Shown one piece after another: positions 1 to 8,187 of a stretch of DNA of 64,000 bases. The translations under genes were made by a program, and so were the position numbers. The notes below the pieces were generated by a model. That model had not been told where the DNA came from, ran no database searches, and saw only the letters and a list, made by a program, of their open reading frames with translations. The DNA is taken from contig NZ_JACVAE010000003.1 in assembly GCF_014851675.1 (NCBI RefSeq), positions 372,001-436,000 of the forward strand, written 5' to 3'. Position 1 is the stretch's first letter. The number at the start of each line of letters is the position of its first letter. This DNA comes from Rhizobium sp. ARZ01. GTDB lineage: Bacteria; Pseudomonadota; Alphaproteobacteria; Rhizobiales; Rhizobiaceae.

Positions 1-1821
1 GCTGACCCGCTTTTGGTCAGGGAAGCTGATCGGCGCGGTGCGCGCGGCAAGCCAGCTTGCCGGGCCGGCATCGAGCAGGCCAGCCATCGAAGTGGCGACA
101 CGTTCGTGGTAGGTGTCGATCCAATGGCGTTCCGCTTCGGTAAGCAGCGCAATCTCCGCCAGTCTGAGATCGATGGGCACGAGCGTCAGGCTGCGGAAGC
201 TCATGAAGCCGTCGCCGTCGTCGATTACCTCCACCTGGTTTTCGATGCGGATGCCGTATTCGCCGGCCTTGTAGTATCCGGGCTCGATGGTGGTGACCAT
301 GCCGGGCGTCAGCTCTATCTCGTTGATGCGGCGATCGAAGCGCTGCGGCTGCTCATGCACCGACAGCATATGACCGACCCCGTGGCCGGTGCCGTGGTCG
401 TAGTCGAGGCCGAGGTCCCATAGCGGCCGACGGGCGAAGGCATCGAGATGATGCCCGCAGGCTCCCGTCGGAAACTTCAGCGACATCATGGAAATGAAGC
501 CCTTGAGAACGGCGGTATAGGCCCGGCACATCTCAGTGTTCACCGGACCGATTGCCGTCGTTCGCGTCGCATCGGTGGTCCCTGTCAGGTACTGTCCGCC
601 GGAATCGAGCAGAAAGACGCCCCGTGACGTAATCGGCGCATTGCTCTTGTCCGTTGCCGCGTAGTGGCACATGGCGGCATTGGCGCCTGCGGCCGAGATC
701 GTGCGGAAGCTCGACTCGACGAAGCTTTCGGCCATGCCGCGGAACGCGAGGATACGCTCCTCTGCCTCCAGCTCGGTTACCGGTTCTCCGTTTGCCTCGC
801 GTTCACCGGCGTGCCGTTCGAGCCAGTCGAAGAAGCGGATCCAGGCGGCGCCGTCGAGCTGATGGCAATCCCGAAAGCCGGCGAGTTCGATCGGGTTCTT
901 GTGCATTTTTGCGAGCGTAATCGGGCTTCTGGCCAGCCGAACGCTTCCGCCCGCGTCACGCGTGGCGTGCGCCACGGCCGATGAGGTAACAGCCGGATCG
1001 AACATGGCCGTACGGCCAGGCGCCGCCGCCCGCACACGCTCGAGAAGCCGTTGCGGCTCTGCGATGGCGACACCGTCGAGTTCGAAGCCGGAGAGGTCAT
1101 TGGGCAGCTTGCGATGATCGACCAGCCATTCTGCCTTGCCTTCGCGGTCGACGATCATGAAGGACTGCGGCATCGGATTGCAGGCGACATCGCCGCCGCG
1201 CACGTTAAGAAACCAGGCGATGTTGTCCGGCTGGGTCTCGACCAGGAAGTCAGCGCCGTGTTCTGCGAGCATCGCCGCGATCCGGCGCCTCTTGCTGGCG
1301 ACGCTTTCGCCGGAATTGGCGAGCGGAAAGGCCATGATCTTGCCGAGCGGTTTTTCCGGCTGGGCGGTCCAGATCGCATCGACGAGATCCTGCGTGACGG
1401 GAACCCAGGACCCGCCGGCTGCACTCACCGAGCGCCCGCAATCCTCATCCCAGGTCGAAGGCAGCAGCATCGGGTTGAAGCCGACCTTCTCTCCGCGCCG
1501 CAGATGTTTCGCCAGCCAGTCTTTCAGGGGCGCATTATGGAGATGCTCGACCTGGAACTGATCCAGGTCGATCTCGTCGCGCACCTGGACCTGATATCGC
1601 CCGTCGACGAAGATCGCGGCACGGTCGCGCATGATGATCGCAACCCCGGCCGATCCCGTGAAACCGGTGACATAGGCGAGCCGGCAGTCGTGCGGCGCGC
1701 AATATTCGCCTTGATGCTCATCGAAGCGGGGCACCACATAGCCGTCGAGACCTTCTTCGAGGAGCTTGCGGCGCAGGGCTGCGATGCGACCGGATGTGTC
1801 CGGTCTTGCTGTCGATGTCAT
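1..1821 (-). CDS. pepP: Xaa-Pro aminopeptidase (M24B), 3' end cut by window
   Basis: This cytoplasmic metallopeptidase would remove the N-terminal residue from peptides whose second residue is proline. The frame is open from the ATG at 1821 to base 1 (607 codons, no stop), so only a few C-terminal residues are probably missing, since family members of this type are about 600 residues. Two creatinase-like N-terminal domains are followed by the pita-bread domain. The latter shows an LLDSGGQY-TGTTD stretch, a DYDHGTGHGVGH segment and a TIEPGYY stretch, which carry the usual Asp, His and Glu metal ligands. An AAGGAAAAG ribosome site precedes the start. The gene lies 27 bases after the ABC ATPase gene and looks co-transcribed with the peptide importer. 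Confidence 0.9.
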   Translation of the reverse strand, partial: MTSTARPDTSGRIAALRRKLLEEGLDGYVVPRFDEHQGEYCAPHDCRLAYVTGFTGSAGVAIIMRDRAAIFVDGRYQVQVRDEIDLDQFQVEHLHNAPLKDWLAKHLRRGEKVGFNPMLLPSTWDEDCGRSVSAAGGSWVPVTQDLVDAIWTAQPEKPLGKIMAFPLANSGESVASKRRRIAAMLAEHGADFLVETQPDNIAWFLNVRGGDVACNPMPQSFMIVDREGKAEWLVDHRKLPNDLSGFELDGVAIAEPQRLLERVRAAAPGRTAMFDPAVTSSAVAHATRDAGGSVRLARSPITLAKMHKNPIELAGFRDCHQLDGAAWIRFFDWLERHAGEREANGEPVTELEAEERILAFRGMAESFVESSFRTISAAGANAAMCHYAATDKSNAPITSRGVFLLDSGGQYLTGTTDATRTTAIGPVNTEMCRAYTAVLKGFISMMSLKFPTGACGHHLDAFARRPLWDLGLDYDHGTGHGVGHMLSVHEQPQRFDRRINEIELTPGMVTTIEPGYYKAGEYGIRIENQVEVIDDGDGFMSFRSLTLVPIDLRLAEIALLTEAERHWIDTYHERVATSMAGLLDAGPASWLAARTAPISFPDQKRVS

Positions 1822-1848
1822 GTCGTCTTTTCCTTGAAAATGATGGTC

Positions 1849-2862
1849 TTAGGTGTCCGCGATTGTTTCGGCGAAGTGGCAGGCGACCATGCCCGCGCCG
1901 ACCGATCTCAGTGCCGGCCTTTCGCGCCGGCAAAGCTCGGCCGCATGCGGGCAGCGCACATGAAACGGGCAGCCTGAAGGGATATTGAGCGGTGAGGGCA
2001 GTTCGCCGGCAAGCGCCGGCCCCTGGCGGCGCGTACCCGGATCGAGCGAGGGTGCCGCGGCGAGCAGCGCTTTCGAATAGGGATGCATCGGGCTCTTGAA
2101 CAGCGCCTCCGACGGGCCGATCTCGACGATCGCGCCGAGATAGATCACGGCGACGCGATGGGAGACGTGACGGACGAGCCTCAGGTCATGGGCGACGAAA
2201 AGCACCGTCAGGCCGAGCTTGTCCTGAAGCTCGAGGAGAAGGTTGACGACTTGCGCCTGCACCGAGACGTCGAGTGCGGACACAAGCTCGTCCGCCACCA
2301 GGCAGGTCGGTTCGAGCGCAAGCGCCCGGGCAATGCCGATCCGTTGGCGTTGGCCGCCGGAAAACTCGTGCGGATACTTGTCGGCCGCGCCATCCGGCAG
2401 CCGGACGAGCTCCAGAAGCTCATCCACGCGCCGGTCTATGCCCGCGCCTTGACGCATGCGATGGACGCTGATCGCCTCGCGCAGGGTATCGCGCACCGTC
2501 ATGCGCGGGTTGAGCGACGTATAAGGATCCTGGAACATCATCTGGACCCGCCGATTGTATGATCGGCGCCGCGCTCCCTTGAGGTCGACGACGCTTTCGC
2601 CTTCGAACAGGATGTCGCCGGCCGATGGGCGGTGCAGCCCGGCGATGCAACGTGCCAGCGTGGACTTGCCGCAACCGGATTCGCCGACGATCCCGAGCGT
2701 CTCACCCGCCATGACATCGAGGTCGATGCCGTTCAGCGCCGAGACGACCTGGTGCGGCCGGCCTGCGAGCGCATCCCCGAGCGAGCGCCGCTTCTTGAAC
2801 TGTATCGCGAGGTCGCGAATGGAAAGAAGCGGCTTTTCCGCCGTTGACGTGGCAATGCTCAT
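1849..2862 (-). CDS. Di/oligopeptide ABC transporter ATPase (DppF/OppF type)
   Basis: This is one of two ATPases that would power peptide import at the inner membrane. The 337-residue protein has a Walker A GESGCGKST, the signature SGGQRQRIGIARAL, an H-loop VAHDL, and the C-terminal Cys-rich oligopeptide-transporter extension (CPFHVRCPHAAELC). Just after Walker B it reads VADELVSALD, where most relatives have DEP; the proline is replaced by leucine while the catalytic Glu is intact. The ATG overlaps the stop of the preceding ATPase gene by four bases (ATGA), so the two are translationally coupled. It is the last transporter gene before the aminopeptidase. Confidence 0.93.
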   Translation of the reverse strand: MSIATSTAEKPLLSIRDLAIQFKKRRSLGDALAGRPHQVVSALNGIDLDVMAGETLGIVGESGCGKSTLARCIAGLHRPSAGDILFEGESVVDLKGARRRSYNRRVQMMFQDPYTSLNPRMTVRDTLREAISVHRMRQGAGIDRRVDELLELVRLPDGAADKYPHEFSGGQRQRIGIARALALEPTCLVADELVSALDVSVQAQVVNLLLELQDKLGLTVLFVAHDLRLVRHVSHRVAVIYLGAIVEIGPSEALFKSPMHPYSKALLAAAPSLDPGTRRQGPALAGELPSPLNIPSGCPFHVRCPHAAELCRRERPALRSVGAGMVACHFAETIADT

Positions 2863-3869
2863 TGTGCCGCCTCCCGCTGGGCGAAAAACACAGACGCCTC
2901 TTCAAGTTGATGACAGGCGACGTGACGCCGATCGCCGACCGCCGCGAGCGGCGGTCGAACGTCCCGGCACGAGGGGGCGGCAACCGGGCAGCGCGCTGTG
3001 AAGGCGCAGCCGGGTGGCAGGGCGTTCAGCGCCGGCGGCGCGCCGGGAATGGAATAGAGCGGCGTGCGCGGCGGCACGTCTCTCGGAATCGAGCGCAGCA
3101 GCCCCAGCGTATAGGGGTGACGCGCGCTGCCGATCACATCCACCGTCGATCCGGTCTCGCACAGCCTGCCGCCATACATCACCGCGACACGATCGCAGGT
3201 CTCGGCAACGACCCCCATGTCATGGGTGACGAGGATCACCGCCATGCCGAGGTCCCGGCTGAGCGACTGGATCAGTCGCAGGATCTGATCCTGGATCGTG
3301 ACGTCGAGCGCCGTCGTCGGCTCATCGGCGAGCAGCAATTGCGGGTTCGAGGCGAGCGCAATGGCGATCATCACCCGTTGCCGCATGCCGCCGGAAAACT
3401 CGTGCGGGTAGTCATCGAGGCGGTTGCGGGCTGCGGGGATGCCGACCATGTCGAGCAGTTCAATCGCCCGTGTCTTCCTCGCCCTCGCATCGAGATCCGT
3501 GTGGGCCACGAGATTTTCCTGGATCTGCAGGCCGACGGTCAGGAGCGGATTGAGCGAGGACATCGGCTCCTGGAAGATCATCGCGATTTCCTTTCCGCGC
3601 ACCCGCCGCAGTTGGGCTTCGTCGAGCGTGGCGAGGTCTCGCCCCCTCCAGAAGATCTCGCCACTGACCCGGCCGCGCGGGCGCACGATGCCGAGGATCG
3701 AGCGTAGCGTGATGCTCTTGCCCGAGCCGGACTCACCAACCAGGCCGAGGATCTCGCCCTCTCTCACCTGAAAGGAAACGTCATCGACGGCGACGAGCGG
3801 CCTTTCGATCGGCCCAAACTCGGTGCGCAGGTGTCGTACATCAAGGACGATGTTCTTCTGTGCGGTCAT
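2859..3869 (-). CDS. Di/oligopeptide ABC transporter ATPase (DppD/OppD type)
   Basis: This is the second ATPase of the peptide importer. I chose the ATG at 3869 (336 residues) rather than the upstream in-frame start at 3917, because the permease gene stops at 3871 and the sequence after this ATG ([14 protein letters not shown]) starts like the family. Motifs are Walker A GESGSGKS, signature [14 protein letters not shown], Walker [13 protein letters not shown] and H-loop VTHDMG, plus the oligopeptide C-terminal motif [15 protein letters not shown]. It pairs with the neighbouring ATPase, which it overlaps by four bases. Confidence 0.93.
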   Translation of the reverse strand: MTAQKNIVLDVRHLRTEFGPIERPLVAVDDVSFQVREGEILGLVGESGSGKSITLRSILGIVRPRGRVSGEIFWRGRDLATLDEAQLRRVRGKEIAMIFQEPMSSLNPLLTVGLQIQENLVAHTDLDARARKTRAIELLDMVGIPAARNRLDDYPHEFSGGMRQRVMIAIALASNPQLLLADEPTTALDVTIQDQILRLIQSLSRDLGMAVILVTHDMGVVAETCDRVAVMYGGRLCETGSTVDVIGSARHPYTLGLLRSIPRDVPPRTPLYSIPGAPPALNALPPGCAFTARCPVAAPSCRDVRPPLAAVGDRRHVACHQLEEASVFFAQREAAQ

Positions 3870-3870
3870 G

Positions 3871-4740
3871 TCAGCGTCCCTTCGGGCGTAGCAGGTCCGC
3901 CAGCGCATCACCGACAAGGCTGAAGCCGAGGCCGGTCAGGACGATCGCAATGCCGGGCATCAGGCTCATCCACCAGGCAGTCAGGAGGAAATTGCGCCCC
4001 TCGGCGATCAGGACGCCCCATTCGGCTGCCGGCGGCTGGGCGCCGAGACCGAGATAACCGAGCGAGGAGCCGAGCAGGATCGCGAGCGCCATGTCGGTCA
4101 TCCAATAGACGATGATCGGGGAGATGGCGTTCGGCAGCAGGTGGCGGAAGATGATGCGGCGATCGGAATAGCCGAGCACCCGGCCGGCAGCGGCATAGTC
4201 GTTCGCCTTCTGCGCCATGATTTCGGCGCGGGTCAGCCGGGCGTAGTAGACCCAGTTTACCGCGGTGATCGCCACGTACATGTTGACGAGGCCAGGCCCG
4301 AGGACCGCCACGATGGCGATCACCAGGACCAGGAACGGGAAGGTGATGATTGCGTCGACGCAGCGCCCGAAAATCGTATCGGCAATGCCGCCGTAGTAAC
4401 CGACGAACGCACCGACCATCAGGCCCACCAGGAGCGCAAAAAATGTCGCGAAAAACGCGATCTGCATGTCGACGCGATAGGCCCAGATCACCCGGGACAG
4501 CACATCGCGGCCGAAATTGTCGGTGCCGAAGGGGTGCGCCAGGCTCGGCCCCTGCTGAATCGCCTGCAGATCGAAGGCGAGCGGGTCGTAGGGAGCAAAG
4601 AACCCGGGGAACAGCGCAAGCGCCAGTGACAGGGCAAGGATGGCGACGCCGACGACGAAGGACGGCCGGGCGAAGGCCCTGGTGAGAAAGCTTCGCAGAC
4701 GGCCGGGCGCGTGGGGACGGGATTGGGTTAGGGCGCTCAT
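3871..4740 (-). CDS. Peptide ABC transporter permease (DppC/OppC type)
   Basis: Inner-membrane permease of 289 residues. A first membrane segment at about residues 27-48 is followed by the typical DPLAFD-LQ and HPFGTDNFGRDVLSR stretch of the DppC family. About five further membrane segments carry the binding-protein-dependent transport signature EIMAQKANDYAAAGRVLG, the EAA loop that contacts the ATPases. The start overlaps the stop of the DppB-type permease by four bases (ATGA). It would form a heterodimer with that protein. Confidence 0.93.
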   Translation of the reverse strand: MSALTQSRPHAPGRLRSFLTRAFARPSFVVGVAILALSLALALFPGFFAPYDPLAFDLQAIQQGPSLAHPFGTDNFGRDVLSRVIWAYRVDMQIAFFATFFALLVGLMVGAFVGYYGGIADTIFGRCVDAIITFPFLVLVIAIVAVLGPGLVNMYVAITAVNWVYYARLTRAEIMAQKANDYAAAGRVLGYSDRRIIFRHLLPNAISPIIVYWMTDMALAILLGSSLGYLGLGAQPPAAEWGVLIAEGRNFLLTAWWMSLMPGIAIVLTGLGFSLVGDALADLLRPKGR

Positions 4741-5678
4741 GATTGGCGAAGCCTCGGATCGAGCCAGGACTGCACGACATCCGTCAGCAGGAAGACGACG
4801 GAAACGAGAACGGCGAAGGTCAGCGTAAGCCCCTGGATCAGCGGATAGTCGCGCGCGAAGATCGCTTCCAGCATCAGCCGCCCGACGCCGGGCACGGCAA
4901 AGACGGTCTCCGTCACCAGGGTGCCGCTCATCAGGTTGCCGATCGAAAGGCCGAGCAGCGTGACGGTCGAGACTAGCGCATTGCGCAGCACGTGACGCGT
5001 CATGATGATGCGGGGCGCCAGGCCCTTCGCGCGGGCGAACTGCACGTAGTCGGCGTCGAGCACTTCGATGAGCGAGGCGCGCAGATTGCGCAGGATGATT
5101 GCGGAGGTATAGAGCGCAACGCTAAGCGCCGGCAGTATGAGGTGATAGAGATTGTCTACAAACCCAGTGCCGTAGCCGCCGACCGGGAACAGGCGCAGCT
5201 GCGCCGCCAGCACCGTCAGCAGCACCAGGCCGATATAGAAGACCGGCATGGACAGGCCGACCTGGAAGACGCCGCGGATTGCGATGTCGACGGTGCTGTT
5301 GGCCCGGGATGCGGCGAGGAAGGCGAGCGGCCCGGCGAGGCAAACGGCCAGAATCACGGAATAGAGCGCCAGGAAGATCGTCGTCGGCAGGCGGTCCAGG
5401 ATGATCTCCATGACCGGCGCCTTGAGCATGATCGAGCGGCCGAGATCGCCCGTCAGCGTGTTCTTGACGAAGACGAGAAACTGGATCGGCAGCGGCTGGT
5501 CGAGGCCGAGATTGTGGCGGATCTGCTCGAGCTGGGCGTCGGTCGCCTTGGCCTCGGCCATGGCAATCGCCGGGTCGCCCGGCAACAGGCGCACGAGCAG
5601 GAAGATGAAGACCATCACCAGCAGGAATGTCGGGATGATCTGCAGAAGTCGTGTGAGAAGATAGGAAAGCGAGGGCAT
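4737..5678 (-). CDS. Peptide ABC transporter permease (DppB/OppB type)
   Basis: Inner-membrane permease of 313 residues with an N-terminal membrane helix (TRLLQIIPTFLLVMVFIFLL), the DppB-type LLPGDPA segment, and an EAA-like loop around ASLIEVLDADYVQFARAKG. It would form the translocation pore with the DppC-type partner encoded immediately downstream with a four-base overlap. The binding-protein gene ends 65 bases upstream. The gene order binding protein, B, C, D, F is the standard one for Dpp/Opp/Nik-family importers. Confidence 0.93.
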   Translation of the reverse strand: MPSLSYLLTRLLQIIPTFLLVMVFIFLLVRLLPGDPAIAMAEAKATDAQLEQIRHNLGLDQPLPIQFLVFVKNTLTGDLGRSIMLKAPVMEIILDRLPTTIFLALYSVILAVCLAGPLAFLAASRANSTVDIAIRGVFQVGLSMPVFYIGLVLLTVLAAQLRLFPVGGYGTGFVDNLYHLILPALSVALYTSAIILRNLRASLIEVLDADYVQFARAKGLAPRIIMTRHVLRNALVSTVTLLGLSIGNLMSGTLVTETVFAVPGVGRLMLEAIFARDYPLIQGLTLTFAVLVSVVFLLTDVVQSWLDPRLRQS

Positions 5679-5743
5679 GGGATGAGCCTCAAGCCGGATG
5701 CCGCACGCAATATGCGCCCGGCATCCGGGTTATCATGCTGTTG

Positions 5744-7321
5744 TCACTTGGCGCGCCAGGCTTCGGAGAAGTCATTCGCTCCGAGCGGGGTCTGGACGTA
5801 GCCTTCGATCGACTTGGAGACGGCAACGGCAAAAGGCGTCTCGAAGAGGAAGAGCAGGGGGGCTTCCGCCGCATAGATCTCCTGCATCTTCTTGTATTCG
5901 TCCTTGCGTTTCGCCGGATCGACTTCGACGTTGGAGGCTTCGAAGAGCGCGTTGAACTCGGCATTGTTCCAGCCCGTGCCGACGGCCTGGCGCTGCTTGT
6001 AGTAGCCGAGCCAGCCGGTCACCTGCGCCGGGTCGTTCACGTCGTTCGCCCAGCCATAGGTATGGATGTCGAAGTCGCCGGACCGGTTCTTTTCGCCGCG
6101 GGTCGGGTTGTCGACCTGCTCGACCTGCAGATTGACGCCCAGCGGCGCCCACATCTGCTGGAGCGCGGTGAACAGCGTCGCGTCGTCGGCGCTGCCGGCA
6201 AGTGTCGTGAGCTTCACCTCGAACCCGCCGCTCAAACCCGCCTCATCAAGCAGTTGCTTGGCCTTCTCCGGATTGTAGGGGTAGAGGGGCTCGGGGCCGT
6301 AGTGCAACTGCGTTGCCGCCGACATGAGCGATGTCATGGGCTTGCCGGTATCGAAGGTGACGAGCTTGATCAGCACGTTCTTGTCGGTCGCATAGTTCAG
6401 CGCCTGGCGCACCTTGACGTCGGCGAGCGGGTTCTTCGATCCATCCTTGCGGGTGTCGCGCGTATTGATCGGCGCATAGACGATACGCGTCGACGGGAAG
6501 AGTTCCATCGTCAGGTTCGGATCGGCGCCGAGTTCGCCGACGCGGGCGAAGGGAATGAATTCAGCCGCATCGACCTCGCCGGCCTGCAGCTTCAGGATAC
6601 GGGTAGCGTCATCCGGGATGACGATAAAATCGACCTGGTCGAGATAGGGGAGCGGCTTGCCGTCTTCGCCCGGACGCCAGTAGTTCGGGTTCCGCGCAAA
6701 GCTCATGCTCGATCCCTGAACACGGCTTTTCAGCGTGAACGGGCCGGAGGTGACGGGGCCGGCGGCGAAAAAGGCACGCGCCTTCTCCTGATCGTTGGCG
6801 CCGGCAGCCTTCTCGAACGCAGCCTTCGGCATGATGCCGGTGTTGAAGGTGGCGAGGATGGAGATGATCGTCGGATCCGGATTTTTCAGCGACAGCGTGA
6901 TCTTGCGATCCTCGGCGCTGATCTTTTCGACGGCGCCCAGCAGGCCCGCCCAGGGGCCGAGCTCCGGATCGCGCGCACGATCGAGCGAGAAGACGACGTC
7001 GGCGCCGGTCAGTGGCGAACCATCGGAAAATTTGAGGCCGTCCTTGAGCGTCAGCGTAACTGTCCGGCCGTCCGCCGATACCTCGTATCCCTCGGCGAGG
7101 CCGGGCTCGATCATGCCATCCGGGCCATTGCGCAGAAGGGTCTCATAAAGGCCGGTCACCATCCACAGATCCGGATTGCGGTCGGCATAAACGGGGTCGA
7201 TGACGGTGGAATCGTCATACCGGGCAAAGGTCATGACGCCACCGCGTTCGATTGCGAATGCGGACGTGGCGGACGCCAATCCGAGTGCCGCACCGAGAAG
7301 AATCGGCAATAAACGTTTCAT
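5744..7321 (-). CDS. Peptide ABC transporter periplasmic binding protein (SBP family 5)
   Basis: Periplasmic receptor that would select the substrate for the importer. The start at 7321 is supported by a GGAGGAG ribosome site and by the signal peptide it exposes (MKRLLPILLGAALGLASA, predicted cut after SAFA); an in-frame start at 7414 would bury that signal. The mature part shows SBP_bac_5 features: YDDSTVIDPVYADRN, LYETLL, LAEGYEVSADGRTVTLTLKDGLKFSDGSPL split over residues 50-110, and VRQALNYATDK. Length (525 residues) is normal. Its promoter region carries a TTGGATCCAA palindrome that is also found in front of the gntR gene. The peptide substrate cannot be read from sequence; the downstream Xaa-Pro aminopeptidase hints at proline-containing peptides. 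Confidence 0.93.
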   Translation of the reverse strand: MKRLLPILLGAALGLASATSAFAIERGGVMTFARYDDSTVIDPVYADRNPDLWMVTGLYETLLRNGPDGMIEPGLAEGYEVSADGRTVTLTLKDGLKFSDGSPLTGADVVFSLDRARDPELGPWAGLLGAVEKISAEDRKITLSLKNPDPTIISILATFNTGIMPKAAFEKAAGANDQEKARAFFAAGPVTSGPFTLKSRVQGSSMSFARNPNYWRPGEDGKPLPYLDQVDFIVIPDDATRILKLQAGEVDAAEFIPFARVGELGADPNLTMELFPSTRIVYAPINTRDTRKDGSKNPLADVKVRQALNYATDKNVLIKLVTFDTGKPMTSLMSAATQLHYGPEPLYPYNPEKAKQLLDEAGLSGGFEVKLTTLAGSADDATLFTALQQMWAPLGVNLQVEQVDNPTRGEKNRSGDFDIHTYGWANDVNDPAQVTGWLGYYKQRQAVGTGWNNAEFNALFEASNVEVDPAKRKDEYKKMQEIYAAEAPLLFLFETPFAVAVSKSIEGYVQTPLGANDFSEAWRAK

Positions 7322-7356
7322 TATCACTCCTCCGTTCAATGGCACGCGACGATCGG

Positions 7357-7370
7357 ATATTGGATCCAAA
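7357..7370. promoter_or_regulatory. Candidate GntR operator in front of the peptide importer operon
   Basis: The sequence ATATTGGATCCAAA contains the perfect 10-bp palindrome TTGGATCCAA (7360-7369). It sits 39 bases upstream of the binding-protein start. The first 13 bases match the 16-bp palindrome at 9349-9364 in front of gntR. Palindromes of this form are usual for FadR/VanR-type GntR proteins; assignment to the local regulator is inference. Confidence 0.55.
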
Positions 7371-7470
7371 CTATCCGGACATTTTCCTTTGCGTCCGGAC
7401 CGTCGCGAGAGCATTGTTGTTGTCTCCCCATCAAGGCGGTGCGCGCCGGTGTTACCGGCTTGCGCATCCG

Positions 7471-7489
7471 ACTTTAGCTGAACTAAAGT
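7471..7489. promoter_or_regulatory. Candidate operator of the XRE-cupin regulator
   Basis: An inverted repeat with 7-base arms, ACTTTAG and CTAAAGT, separated by CTGAA, ends 34 bases before the regulator ATG. It lies in the divergent gap between this gene and the peptide importer operon, so the regulator could control itself and perhaps the importer. The repeat is seen directly; the assignment is inferred from position. Confidence 0.5.
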
Positions 7490-7523
7490 TCATGGATAGA
7501 CGCAAGTCAAGCGGAAAGAAGAT

Positions 7524-8144
7524 ATGACCCTCGACACTGACGAGGCGGTCGCGGCAGATGCCGGCACCCCTCCTTCCGAATTTCCGGCAGCTGCCAAGCT
7601 CGGCCCCATGCTGCGAGCGCGCCGCAAGGAAATCGGCAAGACCATGAAACAAGTTGCTGCCGAAGCTGGTCTGACAGAGGGCTTCATCAGTCAGATCGAA
7701 CGGGGACTCTCGACGCCATCGCTGATTTCGCTCTACAACGTCGTCAACGCGCTCGGCACCACTGTCGATGCCTTCCTGTCGCAACCGCCACGACATTCAC
7801 ATTCGATGGTATCCCATGCAGGAGAGCGGCCTGGTTACAATGTAGAGACGAAGGAACGGGTTTACGAGCTGCTTGAACGTGGCTTCCCGGGTGCCAAGCT
7901 CAACGGCTGCATCACCCACATGCCGCCGGGCTATGTCTCCGAACTGACGAGCCACGAGGGTGAGGACTTCCTCTACCTGATCGAGGGCGAGATGCTCTAC
8001 GAGGTCGACGGCAAGGAATACCGGCTGCGTGCCGGGGACACGCTGCATTTTCCGTCCTCCCTGCCGCATCGGGCCCGCAATGTCGGCCCGGGGCCTGCAA
8101 GGGAACTCTGGGTGGGCACCACCCGTATCATTACGGAGGACTGA
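7524..8144 (+). CDS. XRE-family regulator with cupin sensor domain
   Basis: A 206-residue transcription factor. Residues about 27-85 form a helix-turn-helix of the XRE type (MLRARRKEIG, TMKQVAAEAGLTEGFISQIERG, STPSLISLYNV). Residues about 125-200 form a small cupin barrel (GEDFLYLIEGEM, YEVDGKEYRLRAGDTLHFPS, PHRARN). Proteins with this layout commonly act as repressors of amino-acid, polyamine or peptide catabolism with the cupin binding the effector. It is divergent from the importer operon and convergent with the racemase-family gene. An inverted repeat just upstream is a likely self-control site. The ribosome site is GGAAAGAAG. Confidence 0.9.
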   Translation: MTLDTDEAVAADAGTPPSEFPAAAKLGPMLRARRKEIGKTMKQVAAEAGLTEGFISQIERGLSTPSLISLYNVVNALGTTVDAFLSQPPRHSHSMVSHAGERPGYNVETKERVYELLERGFPGAKLNGCITHMPPGYVSELTSHEGEDFLYLIEGEMLYEVDGKEYRLRAGDTLHFPSSLPHRARNVGPGPARELWVGTTRIITED

Positions 8145-8150
8145 GCTTCC

Positions 8151-8177
8151 GGCACCGCGCGAGGCTCGCGCGGTGCC
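8151..8177. terminator. Hairpin between convergent genes
   Basis: A perfect 12-bp stem GGCACCGCGCGA / TCGCGCGGTGCC with a GGC loop lies between the XRE-cupin stop and the convergent racemase-family stop. There is no long T-run on either side, so it may terminate weakly or simply protect transcript ends. Confidence 0.55.
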
Positions 8178-8187
8178 GTAGAGCGTA

